Source: Gammaproteobacteria bacterium (lineage in GTDB: Bacteria; Pseudomonadota; Gammaproteobacteria; Pseudomonadales; Cellvibrionaceae). Taken from it: a stretch of DNA of 42,704 bases. The number at the start of each line of letters is the position of its first letter. The first letter of the stretch is position 1. Below, piece after piece: positions 34,887-42,704 of this stretch. The stretch is taken from contig JAGKWO010000040.1 of assembly GCA_021151835.1 (NCBI GenBank), forward strand, positions 1 through 42,704, written 5' to 3'. The notes below the pieces were generated by a model that was given only the letters and a program-made list of their open reading frames with translations, was not told the origin of the DNA and ran no database searches. The translations under genes were made by a program, and so were the position numbers.

Positions 34887-35983
34887 GTAAGCCTCTAACT
34901 ATTTTAGTGATGGCCGGTGGAACCGGCGGGCATGTATTTCCGGCATTAGCTGTTGCCGACGAACTGCGCACGCGCGGCCACAGTATTCATTGGTTGGGTA
35001 CAGCGCGTGGTATTGAAATGCGTTTGGTGCCGGCTGCAAACATTCCATTGCACCTGATTAAAGTTGAAGGTGTGCGTGGTCGCGGTGTAACGGGTTTATT
35101 TAAAGCGCCGTTTTTAATCAGTTACGCGTTAGGCCAGGCCTTGCAATTAATTCGCAAAGTAAATCCGGATGTTGTAATTGGTTTTGGTGGCTTTGCCTCC
35201 GGTCCGGGCGGAATGGCTGCAAAAATCCTGGGCAAGCCGTTAGTCATCCATGAACAAAATGCGGTGGCTGGAACGACGAATCGTTTGTTGGCAAAAGTGG
35301 CGAGCAGAGTGTTGGCTGCATTTCCCAATGCATTTAATTCCGTGCCGGGAAAATCAGTAGACGTCGTGGGCAATCCGGTGCGTACCAATATTCACAGTCT
35401 GGTCGATGCGAACACTCGTTACACTGCACGGGCAGAAAAAAATGCGCCGCCGCAATTATTGGTTTTAGGTGGCAGCCTGGGCGCAAAAGCGATTAACGAA
35501 TTGGTGCCGCAGGCGTTAGCACAGTTGCCGCGCGAATCGCGTCCGCAGGTGTGGCACCAGGCAGGAAAAAATCATGCAGATGCTACCACTGCTTTATATA
35601 TGCAGCATCAGGTCAATGCCAAAGTGGATGCATTTGTTGACGATATGGCAGCGGCCTATGCATGGGCAGATTTAGTGATCTGTCGCGCAGGCGCGCTTAC
35701 CGTCTCTGAACTAACTGCAGCAGGTGTTGCCTCTATTTTAATTCCGTTGCCGAGTGCAATTGATGATCACCAGACATTCAACGCAAAACATTTAAGTGAT
35801 GTAGGCGCAGGAATTTCCCTGGTACAAAAAGAATTGACGGCTGCGAAATTGGCAGCCTTGTTATTAACCGAGTTAGCTGATCGCCAGCATTTATTATCGA
35901 TGGCAGAAAAAGCAGGGCAACTGGCAAAGCCGAATGCGGCAGCGCAGGTTGCAACAATTTGTGAGGAGGTTGTCCGTGGATAA
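34883..35983 (+). CDS. murG: lipid II synthase MurG
   Basis: The 366-residue GT-B glycosyltransferase has the MurG signatures: MAGGTGGHVFPALAVA near the N-terminus, WLGTARGIEMRLVP, IGFGGFASGPGGMAA, HEQNAVAGTTNR, and in the second domain LVLGGSLGAKAINE, VDDMAAAYAWADLVICRAGALTVSEL and DDHQTFNAKHL. It transfers GlcNAc from UDP-GlcNAc to lipid I at the inner face of the membrane. The ATG at 34883 overlaps the ftsW stop by four bases. Confidence 0.97.
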   Translation: MSKPLTILVMAGGTGGHVFPALAVADELRTRGHSIHWLGTARGIEMRLVPAANIPLHLIKVEGVRGRGVTGLFKAPFLISYALGQALQLIRKVNPDVVIGFGGFASGPGGMAAKILGKPLVIHEQNAVAGTTNRLLAKVASRVLAAFPNAFNSVPGKSVDVVGNPVRTNIHSLVDANTRYTARAEKNAPPQLLVLGGSLGAKAINELVPQALAQLPRESRPQVWHQAGKNHADATTALYMQHQVNAKVDAFVDDMAAAYAWADLVICRAGALTVSELTAAGVASILIPLPSAIDDHQTFNAKHLSDVGAGISLVQKELTAAKLAALLLTELADRQHLLSMAEKAGQLAKPNAAAQVATICEEVVRG

Positions 35984-37412
35984 TTCTACGCAGAAATCCA
36001 ACGGTCAGTTTTGTGTACCGGAGATGCGCCGTATTCGTCGCATACATTTTATCGGGATTGGCGGTGCCGGTATGAGTGGCATCGCGGAAGTATTGTTGAA
36101 CCAGGGTTATGAAATTTCCGGTTCGGATATAAAAGCGTCCAGCGTTACTGAGCGTTTGAAAAGTAAAGGTGCACATATTTTTATCGGCCACGCCGCTGAA
36201 AATGTGCAGGGTGCCGATGTGGTGGTGAACTCAAGTGCAGTCAATGCGCAAAATCCGGAAATGCTGGGCGCGCGTGAAAAGCGTATCCCGATTGTTCGCC
36301 GTGCAGAAATGTTGGGTGAGTTGATGCGTTATCGCCATGGCATTGCCGTCGCGGGAACCCATGGTAAAACGACAACGACCAGTTTATTAGCGTCCATTCT
36401 GGCGGCAGCAAATCTTGATCCTACTTTTATTATTGGCGGCCTGGTTAATAGCACCGGCACCAATGCGCAATTGGGTGCGAGCCGTTATCTGGTTGCCGAA
36501 GCCGATGAAAGCGATGCATCGTTTTTGCATTTGCAACCTATGGTCGCGATTGTTACCAATATCGATGCCGACCATATGGAAACCTATGGCGGTGACTTCT
36601 CCAAATTAAAGAAAACGTTTATTGAATTCCTGCACAACCTGCCTTTTTACGGTTTGGCGGTTGTGTGTGGCGAAGATCCGGTCATCCGCGATGTGATCCC
36701 GGATATTGCGCGCCCGATTCTGACTTACGGTTTTGGTGATCATTGCGATTTCCGCGCGATCAATATCAAGCAAGACAAGATGCATTCCGAGTTTGATGTA
36801 ATTCGTCCCGGTTTTGATAAGCCATTGCATATCCGCATCAATATCCCCGGAATTCACAATGTGCTAAATGCGACGGCGGTGATTGCGGTTGCCACCGATG
36901 AAGGTATTAGTGACGAAGCAATCCAGCAAGGCCTGGAAAATTTCCAGGGTGTTGGCCGCCGTTTTCAAGTGTACGGAAATTTCCCGATTGGCAGCGGCGA
37001 CGCCATGCTGGTGGATGATTACGGTCATCATCCGCGCGAAGTTGCTGCGGTTATCAAAGCGGTACGGGATGGTTGGCCGGAGCGTCGTTTGGTCATGATT
37101 TACCAACCGCATCGCTTCACTCGCACACGCGATCTTTATGAAGATTTTGTGGAAGTACTTTCAACAGTAGATGCCTTGGTTGTGCTGGAAGTTTATAGCG
37201 CCGGGGAAGATCACATCCCCGGTGCAGACAGTCGCCATTTATGCCGCAGCATTCGCGCGCGCGGTGTAATTGAACCAATTTTTGTAGAAACCGTAGATGG
37301 TGTTCCTGCCATCATTAAAGATTTGGTCCGTGCGGGTGACATTGTGATTACCCAGGGTGCAGGTAATGTCGGTGTACTTTCACCGGAATTGGCAAAGCGA
37401 CAATTGCGTTAA
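35976..37412 (+). CDS. murC: UDP-MurNAc:L-Ala ligase MurC
   Basis: The 478-residue protein has the N-terminal HFIGIGGAGMSGIAEVL, the ATP loop GTHGKTTTTSLLASI, EADESDASF, FQGVGRRFQ and DDYGHHPREVAAVI near the end. It starts peptide side-chain synthesis by adding L-alanine to UDP-MurNAc. GTG at 35976 is the start, because GAGGAGGT (35963-35970) is ideally spaced and the first conserved block follows; it overlaps the end of murG by eight bases. Confidence 0.96.
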   Translation: MDNSTQKSNGQFCVPEMRRIRRIHFIGIGGAGMSGIAEVLLNQGYEISGSDIKASSVTERLKSKGAHIFIGHAAENVQGADVVVNSSAVNAQNPEMLGAREKRIPIVRRAEMLGELMRYRHGIAVAGTHGKTTTTSLLASILAAANLDPTFIIGGLVNSTGTNAQLGASRYLVAEADESDASFLHLQPMVAIVTNIDADHMETYGGDFSKLKKTFIEFLHNLPFYGLAVVCGEDPVIRDVIPDIARPILTYGFGDHCDFRAINIKQDKMHSEFDVIRPGFDKPLHIRINIPGIHNVLNATAVIAVATDEGISDEAIQQGLENFQGVGRRFQVYGNFPIGSGDAMLVDDYGHHPREVAAVIKAVRDGWPERRLVMIYQPHRFTRTRDLYEDFVEVLSTVDALVVLEVYSAGEDHIPGADSRHLCRSIRARGVIEPIFVETVDGVPAIIKDLVRAGDIVITQGAGNVGVLSPELAKRQLR

Positions 37413-37442
37413 TGGTTGGCCGGTTGCCATAGAGGTAAATAA

Positions 37443-38414
37443 ATGCAAGTAGTACAACTGCCGGTTGATCCGGTTTTGAAACAACAGATTGGCCGTGTCG
37501 GCGTACTTTACGGTGGGCTTTCCGCCGAGCGCGACGTTTCCTTGCAAAGTGGTGCAGCTGTGATTGCTGCATTGCAAGAAGCTGGCATTGACCATGTTGC
37601 TATTGATGTTAGTGAAAATGTTATTGCGGATATCCAGGCCGCACAAATTGATCGCGCATTTTTAATATTACATGGACCAGGTGGTGAAGACGGACGTATT
37701 CAGGCATTGCTGGAATTTTTACATATTCCGTACACCGGCAGTGATGTGCAGTCATCCGCATTGGCGATGGACAAATTGCGCACCAAGTATTTGTGGACAG
37801 GTTTGGCAGCTAATAGCCCGATCAAATTACCGACACCGGAGTTTGCGGTACTCACCGGTGAGTCAGATTTTGCAAGGGTGCTTGCAAAATTGGGCGGTGA
37901 AGCGATGGTTAAACCGGCTAATGAAGGTTCCAGTATTGGTATGTCCCGGGTAAAAAATGCGGATGAATTGCACACAGCATTTACTACAGCGGCGGAATTT
38001 CAGGGCAGTGTGCTGGTTGAGCGCCTGATCGTGGGTGCTGAATATACGGTTGCGATTTTGGATGGCGAGGCGCTGCCTCCGATCAAGCTCGAAACCCACC
38101 ACAGTTTTTACGATTACGATGCGAAATATATTGCGGAAGACACGCGTTATATTTGCCCGTGCGGTTTATCAGCGGAAAAGGAATTGGAATTAAAGTTGCT
38201 TGCATTAAACGCATTCAATGCGCTGGGCTGTCGCGGTTGGGGGCGGGTTGATGTCATGGCCGATGCGCAACAAAATTTTTATTTGCTGGAAGTAAATACT
38301 GCACCGGGTATGACCAGTCACAGCCTGGTACCTATGGCAGCAAAAGCAATAGGTCTTTCATTTGTGCAATTAGTGCTGACCGTGTTGCGAGCCAGTCTTG
38401 CGGTGAAAGTGTAA
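37443..38414 (+). CDS. ddl: D-alanine--D-alanine ligase
   Basis: The 323-residue ATP-grasp enzyme has GVLYGGLSAERDVSLQSG, LHGPGGEDGRIQALLEFLHIPYTGS, MVKPANEGSSIGMSRV, VERLIVGAEYTVAIL, and a C-terminal GWGRVDVMADAQQNFYLLEVNTAPGMTSHSLVPMAA carrying the magnesium ligands. It makes the D-Ala-D-Ala dipeptide used by MurF. The position between murC and ftsQ identifies the DdlB-type gene. GAGGTAA precedes the ATG. Confidence 0.96.
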   Translation: MQVVQLPVDPVLKQQIGRVGVLYGGLSAERDVSLQSGAAVIAALQEAGIDHVAIDVSENVIADIQAAQIDRAFLILHGPGGEDGRIQALLEFLHIPYTGSDVQSSALAMDKLRTKYLWTGLAANSPIKLPTPEFAVLTGESDFARVLAKLGGEAMVKPANEGSSIGMSRVKNADELHTAFTTAAEFQGSVLVERLIVGAEYTVAILDGEALPPIKLETHHSFYDYDAKYIAEDTRYICPCGLSAEKELELKLLALNAFNALGCRGWGRVDVMADAQQNFYLLEVNTAPGMTSHSLVPMAAKAIGLSFVQLVLTVLRASLAVKV

Positions 38415-38420
38415 TTTGCC

Positions 38421-39554
38421 ATGCGCGATTTCAAACCGGATCGGGAACGCATTGAGCCAAGGATAGGAGCAGATCCGTTAATGGATGAAAATCCAAAACC
38501 GCGGCGTCGTGCGGCGGTGACGGAAAGCGCAACGCGCTCCACCGACAATTCGCGCGGTGAAGCGAATGCCCGGCAAGATGCTCGCGTAGAGCGAGATGTG
38601 TTAATGGAAAATCCGGCACCGCGTTACAGCGCAGGTGATATGCCGGTAGCTCGGCCCGAACCTGCTGCGAGAAGAGAACGTGGTTATACCAAAGCGTCAC
38701 CGCAAGGGAGAAAAAGTCGTGCAAGTGATGCCAGTAACAGCAGCCCGGGATTAAAACTGTCGTTCGCGTGGAGTTTTTCCTGGTTAAATCGCCGGTTTTT
38801 GGCAGTGGTAATGGTGATTGTATCAGGCGTTGCCATTTATTGGGTGAGTGGTCCGATTGCCAAAGTATTTGAGCGCCCGATAAAAAGTGTAGTGGTGGAA
38901 GGTGAGTTTCACCTGATTTCCAAACAGCGTGCAACCGAGTTAATCGGCGATGAAATCAACGGAGATTTTTTACAACTGGATTTGATGGAGTTGAAAGCGG
39001 CGTTATTGAGCGACCCCTGGGTGGAAAAAGTGACACTCAATCGCCGTTGGCCGGATACGTTGGTGGTAAAAATTATTGAACAAAAACCAATTGCCCGCTG
39101 GGGTGATGGATTTTTAAATCAGCGCGGTGAAATTGTTCGCGTGGAAAATGCAGAACCACTTTCGGGGCTGCCGTGGTTGCAGGGAAGTGAAGCCGATGCG
39201 ATTGAAATTTTGCAGCAATACCAGGATTTATCCCAGATTTTGCGTTCGCGTGGATTGGATGTACTCGCATTAAAGTGCGATAACAAAAAATCCTGGCGAT
39301 TAACGGTAAAAAATCACGTAGAAATTGCAATTGGACGCGATCAAGTGATGGAAAAAATACGTAGATTTGTTACTGTATATGATACGCACTTGAGCAGTGT
39401 TTGGTCGGATGTAAAAGCGATAGATGTAAGGTATACCAACGGTGTTGCAGTGCGTTGGGTAGCTGATTCAGCGATGGCAAAAAAATACATAAAAAGTCCA
39501 TTGCAGGTTGGTGTACCCACTTCAGCAGCATCTGTTAATCCACAAGTTCATTGA
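38421..39554 (+). CDS. ftsQ: cell division protein FtsQ with long cytoplasmic N-terminus
   Basis: The 377-residue protein has a membrane helix at about 126-144, a POTRA domain (about 153-223, beginning RPIKSVVVEGEFHLISKQRATELI) and a beta domain with WPDTLVVKIIEQKPIARWGDGFLNQRGEI. FtsQ bridges early and late divisome proteins through FtsL/FtsB. The cytoplasmic part is about 120 residues, roughly 90 longer than in E. coli, rich in Arg, Pro and Glu and probably disordered; it contains two similar pieces, LMDENPKPRR and LMENPAPRYS. The start is uncertain: ATG at 38481, with AGGAG upstream, would shorten it by 20 residues, and ATG at 38601 by 60. The gap to ddl is six bases. Confidence 0.92.
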   Translation: MRDFKPDRERIEPRIGADPLMDENPKPRRRAAVTESATRSTDNSRGEANARQDARVERDVLMENPAPRYSAGDMPVARPEPAARRERGYTKASPQGRKSRASDASNSSPGLKLSFAWSFSWLNRRFLAVVMVIVSGVAIYWVSGPIAKVFERPIKSVVVEGEFHLISKQRATELIGDEINGDFLQLDLMELKAALLSDPWVEKVTLNRRWPDTLVVKIIEQKPIARWGDGFLNQRGEIVRVENAEPLSGLPWLQGSEADAIEILQQYQDLSQILRSRGLDVLALKCDNKKSWRLTVKNHVEIAIGRDQVMEKIRRFVTVYDTHLSSVWSDVKAIDVRYTNGVAVRWVADSAMAKKYIKSPLQVGVPTSAASVNPQVH

Positions 39555-39612
39555 GTTTAAAAAAATGCCAGTTGCATGGAAATTGGCTGACAACTGGTAA
39601 ATGAGGTTTTGA

Positions 39613-40860
39613 ATGGCAAACGCTAGTGACAACAAAATGATTGTAGGCCTGGATATAGGCACATCCAAGGTTGTGGCTATCGTTGGTGCTATTACGCCGG
39701 AAGGCCAATTGGAAATTGTTGGAATTGGTTCCCATCGCTCCAATGGTTTGAAAAAAGGCGTGGTGGTAAATATCGAGTCGACGGTTTTATCGATTCAACG
39801 CGCAATTGAAGAAGCGGAATTAATGGCTGGTTGCCAGATCCATTCAGTATATGCAGGTATTGCGGGCAGCCATATTCGCAGTTTGAACTCTCACGGCATA
39901 GTAGCGATTCGTGATCGCGAGGTTTTTTCACAGGATCTGGAACGGGTAATCGACGCTGCCCAGGCCGTGGCAATTCCGGCGGACCAAAAAATCCTGCATA
40001 TTTTGCCGCAGGAATTTCTGATTGATGATCAGGATGGCGTAAAAGAACCACTGGGAATGTCCGGCGTACGCCTGGAAGCAAAAGTCCATTTGGTAACTTG
40101 TGCGGTGAATGCAGCACAAAATATCGAGAAGTGTATTCGTCGTTGCGGCCTGGAAGTGGAAGACATCATCCTCGAGCAACTTGCATCAAGTTACTCCGTG
40201 TTGACCGACGACGAAAAAGAGTTGGGCGTGTGTGTAGTCGACATTGGTGGCGGTACTACGGATATCGCTATTTTTAAAGATGGTGCGATTCGCCACACGG
40301 GGGTAATTCCAATTGCCGGCGACCAGGTCACCAATGATATCGCCATGGCATTGCGGACACCGACACCGAATGCGGAAGAAATTAAAATTAAATATGCCTG
40401 TGCCTTGGCAAAACTGACCAGCCCGGATGAAACCATCAAAGTGCCCAGTGTTGGGGATCGCCAGCCGCGCGATTTATCCCGTCAGGCGTTGGCGGAAGTG
40501 GTTGAACCGCGTTATGACGAATTATTTACCCTGGTGCAAGCCGAGTTGCGCCGCAGTGGATACGAAGATTTGATTGCCGCCGGCATTGTGTTAACCGGTG
40601 GTACTTCCAAAATGGAAGGTGTTATTGAACTGGCGGAAGAAATTTTTCATATGCCGGTGCGTTTGGGAGCGCCGCAAAACATTCGCGGTTTATCCGACAT
40701 AGTGAATAACCCGATTTACTCAACCGGTGTTGGTTTGTTGATTTATGCCATGAAGCAACACCAGGGTGGCGGTGGCGGCGGTCGCGCAGCCAGTGGCACT
40801 AAAGAATCGCAAGGTTCTATTTTTAGCAAGATTAAAAAAATGTTTCAGAGCAACTTCTAA
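39613..40860 (+). CDS. ftsA: cell division protein FtsA
   Basis: The 415-residue actin-like ATPase has the phosphate-1 loop VGLDIGTSKVVAIVG, a 1C domain with NAAQNIEKCIRRCGLEVEDIILEQLASSYSVL, VVDIGGGTTDIAIF and IVLTGGTSKMEGV. The C-terminal amphipathic helix SIFSKIKKMFQSNF anchors it, and the FtsZ ring, to the membrane. A glycine run (GGGGGG) at about 389-394 forms a flexible tether just before the helix. GAGG precedes the ATG at 39613. Confidence 0.97.
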   Translation: MANASDNKMIVGLDIGTSKVVAIVGAITPEGQLEIVGIGSHRSNGLKKGVVVNIESTVLSIQRAIEEAELMAGCQIHSVYAGIAGSHIRSLNSHGIVAIRDREVFSQDLERVIDAAQAVAIPADQKILHILPQEFLIDDQDGVKEPLGMSGVRLEAKVHLVTCAVNAAQNIEKCIRRCGLEVEDIILEQLASSYSVLTDDEKELGVCVVDIGGGTTDIAIFKDGAIRHTGVIPIAGDQVTNDIAMALRTPTPNAEEIKIKYACALAKLTSPDETIKVPSVGDRQPRDLSRQALAEVVEPRYDELFTLVQAELRRSGYEDLIAAGIVLTGGTSKMEGVIELAEEIFHMPVRLGAPQNIRGLSDIVNNPIYSTGVGLLIYAMKQHQGGGGGGRAASGTKESQGSIFSKIKKMFQSNF

Positions 40861-40879
40861 ATGATGCGGTTGCATCATT
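40860..40879 (+). other. hairpin at the ftsA stop codon
   Basis: ATGATGC (40861-40867) and GCATCAT (40872-40878), extended by an A-T pair, form an 8-bp stem with loop GGTT directly after the ftsA TAA. No T run follows, so it is not a normal terminator. It may protect or process the ftsA-ftsZ transcript. Confidence 0.45.
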
Positions 40880-40980
40880 AGGAAAAATAAATTTTCGCAA
40901 GCAGTTCTCCGTCAATCATAAGTTGCAGGAACTGTTTGTCCGATTACAGATTGAATCAAAGGAAACAAAGGGGTGTGGCC

Positions 40981-42150
40981 ATGTTTGAACTCGTTGATAG
41001 CGTTCATCAAAACGCGGTAATTAAAGTGATTGGTGTGGGCGGCGGCGGCGGTAATGCGGTCAAACACATGATTGCCAGCAAAATCGAAGGCGTTGAATTT
41101 ATTTGCGCCAATACCGATTCGCAGGCGTTGAAAGATATTGATGCCCGCACGGTACTGCAGTTGGGTAACTCCATGACCAAAGGTCTGGGCGCCGGTGCGA
41201 ATCCGGAAGTCGGCCGCCAGGCGGCGATGGAAGATCGTGAGCGTATCGCCGAAGTATTGCGCGGTGCTGACATGGTATTTATCGCGGCGGGTATGGGCGG
41301 TGGAACAGGAACAGGTGCGGCACCGGTCGTTGCTGAAGTCGCGCGCGATTTGGGGATTCTCACTGTTGCAGTGGTTACCAAACCCTTCCCGTTCGAAGGT
41401 CGCAAGCGTATGACCATCGCCGATGCGGGAATTAAAGAATTGGGTGAGCGCGTTGATTCGCTGATTACAATTCCTAACGAAAAGTTGTTGTCGGTGCTGG
41501 GAAAATCCACCAGCCTGCTGGATGCATTCAAGGCCGCGAACAACGTATTGCTCGGTGCAGTACAAGGTATTGCGGATCTGATTATTCGTCCGGGTATGAT
41601 CAACGTGGACTTTGCCGACGTGCGCACCGTTATGTCCGAAATGGGCATGGCGATGATGGGTACCGGTAAATCAACTGGCGAAAACCGTGCGCGCGAAGCA
41701 GCAGAAGCGGCGATTCGCAGTCCATTACTGGAAGATGTAAACCTGCAAGGCGCACGCGGTATTTTGGTAAACATCACAGCAGGTATTGATCTATCGCTGG
41801 GTGAATACTCGGAAGTGGGTAGCATTATTGAAGAGTTTGCTTCCGGTGACGCGACTGTAGTGGTTGGTACGGTAATCGATCCAGAACTCACCAATGAACT
41901 GCGAGTCACAGTAGTGGCAACTGGTCTGGGTGTGGCTGCCAAAGCCTCTGCTCCGGTTAAAGAAACCAAGCCTGCTCCAACCAAAGTGATCGATAACACT
42001 CGTCGCTCTGTTGATTACGCTGTTGAGCGTCCGGCGCAATTGCGTGCGAACACTCATTCGGCAGGTGCCGCTGCGCTGGCAGCCCCTCTCGGTGAAAAAG
42101 AGCTGGAATACCTGGATATTCCCGCATTTTTACGCCGTCAGGCCGATTAA
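40981..42150 (+). CDS. ftsZ: cell division GTPase FtsZ
   Basis: The 389-residue tubulin homologue has IKVIGVGGGGGNAVKHM, NTDSQAL, the tubulin signature GGGTGTGAAPV (about 105-115), TKPFPFEG, the T7-loop region INVDFADVRTVM and the C-terminal FtsA/ZipA-binding peptide EYLDIPAFLRRQAD. It polymerises into the Z-ring. The ATG at 40981 follows AAAGGGGTG; a start at 40936 would add 15 residues absent from the family. Confidence 0.98.
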   Translation: MFELVDSVHQNAVIKVIGVGGGGGNAVKHMIASKIEGVEFICANTDSQALKDIDARTVLQLGNSMTKGLGAGANPEVGRQAAMEDRERIAEVLRGADMVFIAAGMGGGTGTGAAPVVAEVARDLGILTVAVVTKPFPFEGRKRMTIADAGIKELGERVDSLITIPNEKLLSVLGKSTSLLDAFKAANNVLLGAVQGIADLIIRPGMINVDFADVRTVMSEMGMAMMGTGKSTGENRAREAAEAAIRSPLLEDVNLQGARGILVNITAGIDLSLGEYSEVGSIIEEFASGDATVVVGTVIDPELTNELRVTVVATGLGVAAKASAPVKETKPAPTKVIDNTRRSVDYAVERPAQLRANTHSAGAAALAAPLGEKELEYLDIPAFLRRQAD

Positions 42151-42178
42151 CAGGCTGGTTCTAAAAGTTATTGGCTAT

Positions 42179-42215
42179 GACAGGTATTGCCGGTTTTAAC
42201 TGGCTGATGCCTGTC
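42179..42215 (+). other. imperfect hairpin in the ftsZ-lpxC gap
   Basis: GACAGG...CCTGTC with further pairs (some G-U) gives a stem of about 15 bp around GTTTTAA. No T run follows on the plus strand. The 191-base gap also contains TTGACC at 42253-42258 as a possible -35 of an lpxC promoter, with no clear -10. Confidence 0.4.
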
Positions 42216-42341
42216 ACTATAGGTAACATGCCCGGGTAATTGAGGGTTGGTATTGACCTTAAAACTTATTCAGTATCGGTTAATGGCTTGTTTCTAAACT
42301 GCTGTTATCGACATGGATAAAACTGCTACGGGTGAAAAAAA

Positions 42342-42704
42342 ATGATTAAACAGCGAACCTTAAAAAACTCAATACGCACCACAGGTGTGGGCTTGCACAC
42401 CGGGGACAAAATTCAATTGACCTTGAAGCCTGCGCCAATTGATAGCGGTATTGTGTTTCGCCGGGTGGATCTGAATCCACCTGTAGAAATTAAGGCCACT
42501 GCGAAAAATGTAGGGGAAACCACGCTTTCTACCTGCCTGATCAAAGACGATGTCAGGGTTTCAACTGTTGAGCACCTGATGTCTGCGATGGCCGGGTTGG
42601 GAATTGATAATGCGATAGTCGAACTGAATGCGCCCGAAATTCCGATCATGGATGGCAGCGCCGGACCCTTTGTGTTCCTGATTCAATCTGCCGGCGTCCA
42701 GGAA
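42342..42704 (+). CDS. lpxC: UDP-3-O-acyl-GlcNAc deacetylase LpxC (partial, cut by window end)
   Basis: The first 121 codons of LpxC are present: MIKQRTLKNSIRTTGVGLHTGDK, then VFRRVDLNPPVEI, ETTLSTCL, and STVEHLMSAMAGLGIDNAIVEL with the first zinc-ligand histidine, followed by EIPIMDGSAGPF. The enzyme performs the committed step of lipid A synthesis, confirming a Gram-negative outer membrane. The gene runs off the end of the window in frame. The upstream GGGTGAAAA is a weak ribosome site. Confidence 0.96.
   Translation, partial: MIKQRTLKNSIRTTGVGLHTGDKIQLTLKPAPIDSGIVFRRVDLNPPVEIKATAKNVGETTLSTCLIKDDVRVSTVEHLMSAMAGLGIDNAIVELNAPEIPIMDGSAGPFVFLIQSAGVQE

Noticed and set aside
41007..41999. 330-codon frame antisense to ftsZ
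   Set aside because: It arises from the codon bias of ftsZ; the translation is Ser/Thr/Pro rich without domain features.

Overview
The window reads as chromosomal DNA of a Gram-negative gammaproteobacterium, most likely of the Cellvibrio / Cellvibrionaceae type. The reasons are the gene order lpoA-yraN-diaA-dolP with divergent rsmI, the order rnpB-mraZ followed by a complete dcw cluster ending in lpxC, a meso-diaminopimelate-type MurE, and a secreted protein with long polyserine linkers and a CBM2, an architecture typical of Cellvibrio and Saccharophagus. No tool was run; all family calls come from reading motifs.

Layout. 1-959: AT-rich, no supported gene, several small inverted repeats. 960-2160: an orphan ExbD/TolR-like protein and the remains of a YbaK-type deacylase, each beside an intrinsic terminator. 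2158-6281 (minus): a PLP aminotransferase, then lemA and an M48 metalloprotease. A 23-bp inverted repeat lies between the last two, and a copy of its arm is embedded in frame in the protease gene. 6446-9986 (minus): dolP, diaA, yraN, lpoA; rsmI is divergent. 10974-11794: two AT-rich unknown genes. 11861-15078 (minus): a CBM2/PKD protein whose GH5 domain has lost its catalytic residues, preceded by a membrane-anchored AraC-type regulator. 15218-20958: metabolic and accessory genes (VOC, GFA, DUF1353, topoisomerase IB, DUF2892, PhyH-like dioxygenase, UPF0303, EamA transporter). 21183-23558 (minus): a TonB-dependent receptor. 23798-24205: RNase P RNA. 24482-42704: the mra promoter with MraZ boxes, then mraZ, rsmH, ftsL, ftsI, murE, murF, mraY, murD, ftsW, murG, murC, ddl, ftsQ, ftsA, ftsZ and the first 121 codons of lpxC.

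How the parts work together. The dcw block makes UDP-MurNAc-pentapeptide (MurC-F, Ddl), transfers it to lipid (MraY, MurG) and assembles the divisome (FtsL, I, W, Q, A, Z). Most neighbours overlap by 1-8 nt, which suggests translational coupling. LpoA, DolP and LpxC also serve the cell envelope. The observations most worth a second look are the GH5_8-like pseudoenzyme with its membrane AraC neighbour, the two opposed 10-bp-phased box arrays around the mra promoter, and the palindromic repeat that has entered a coding sequence.
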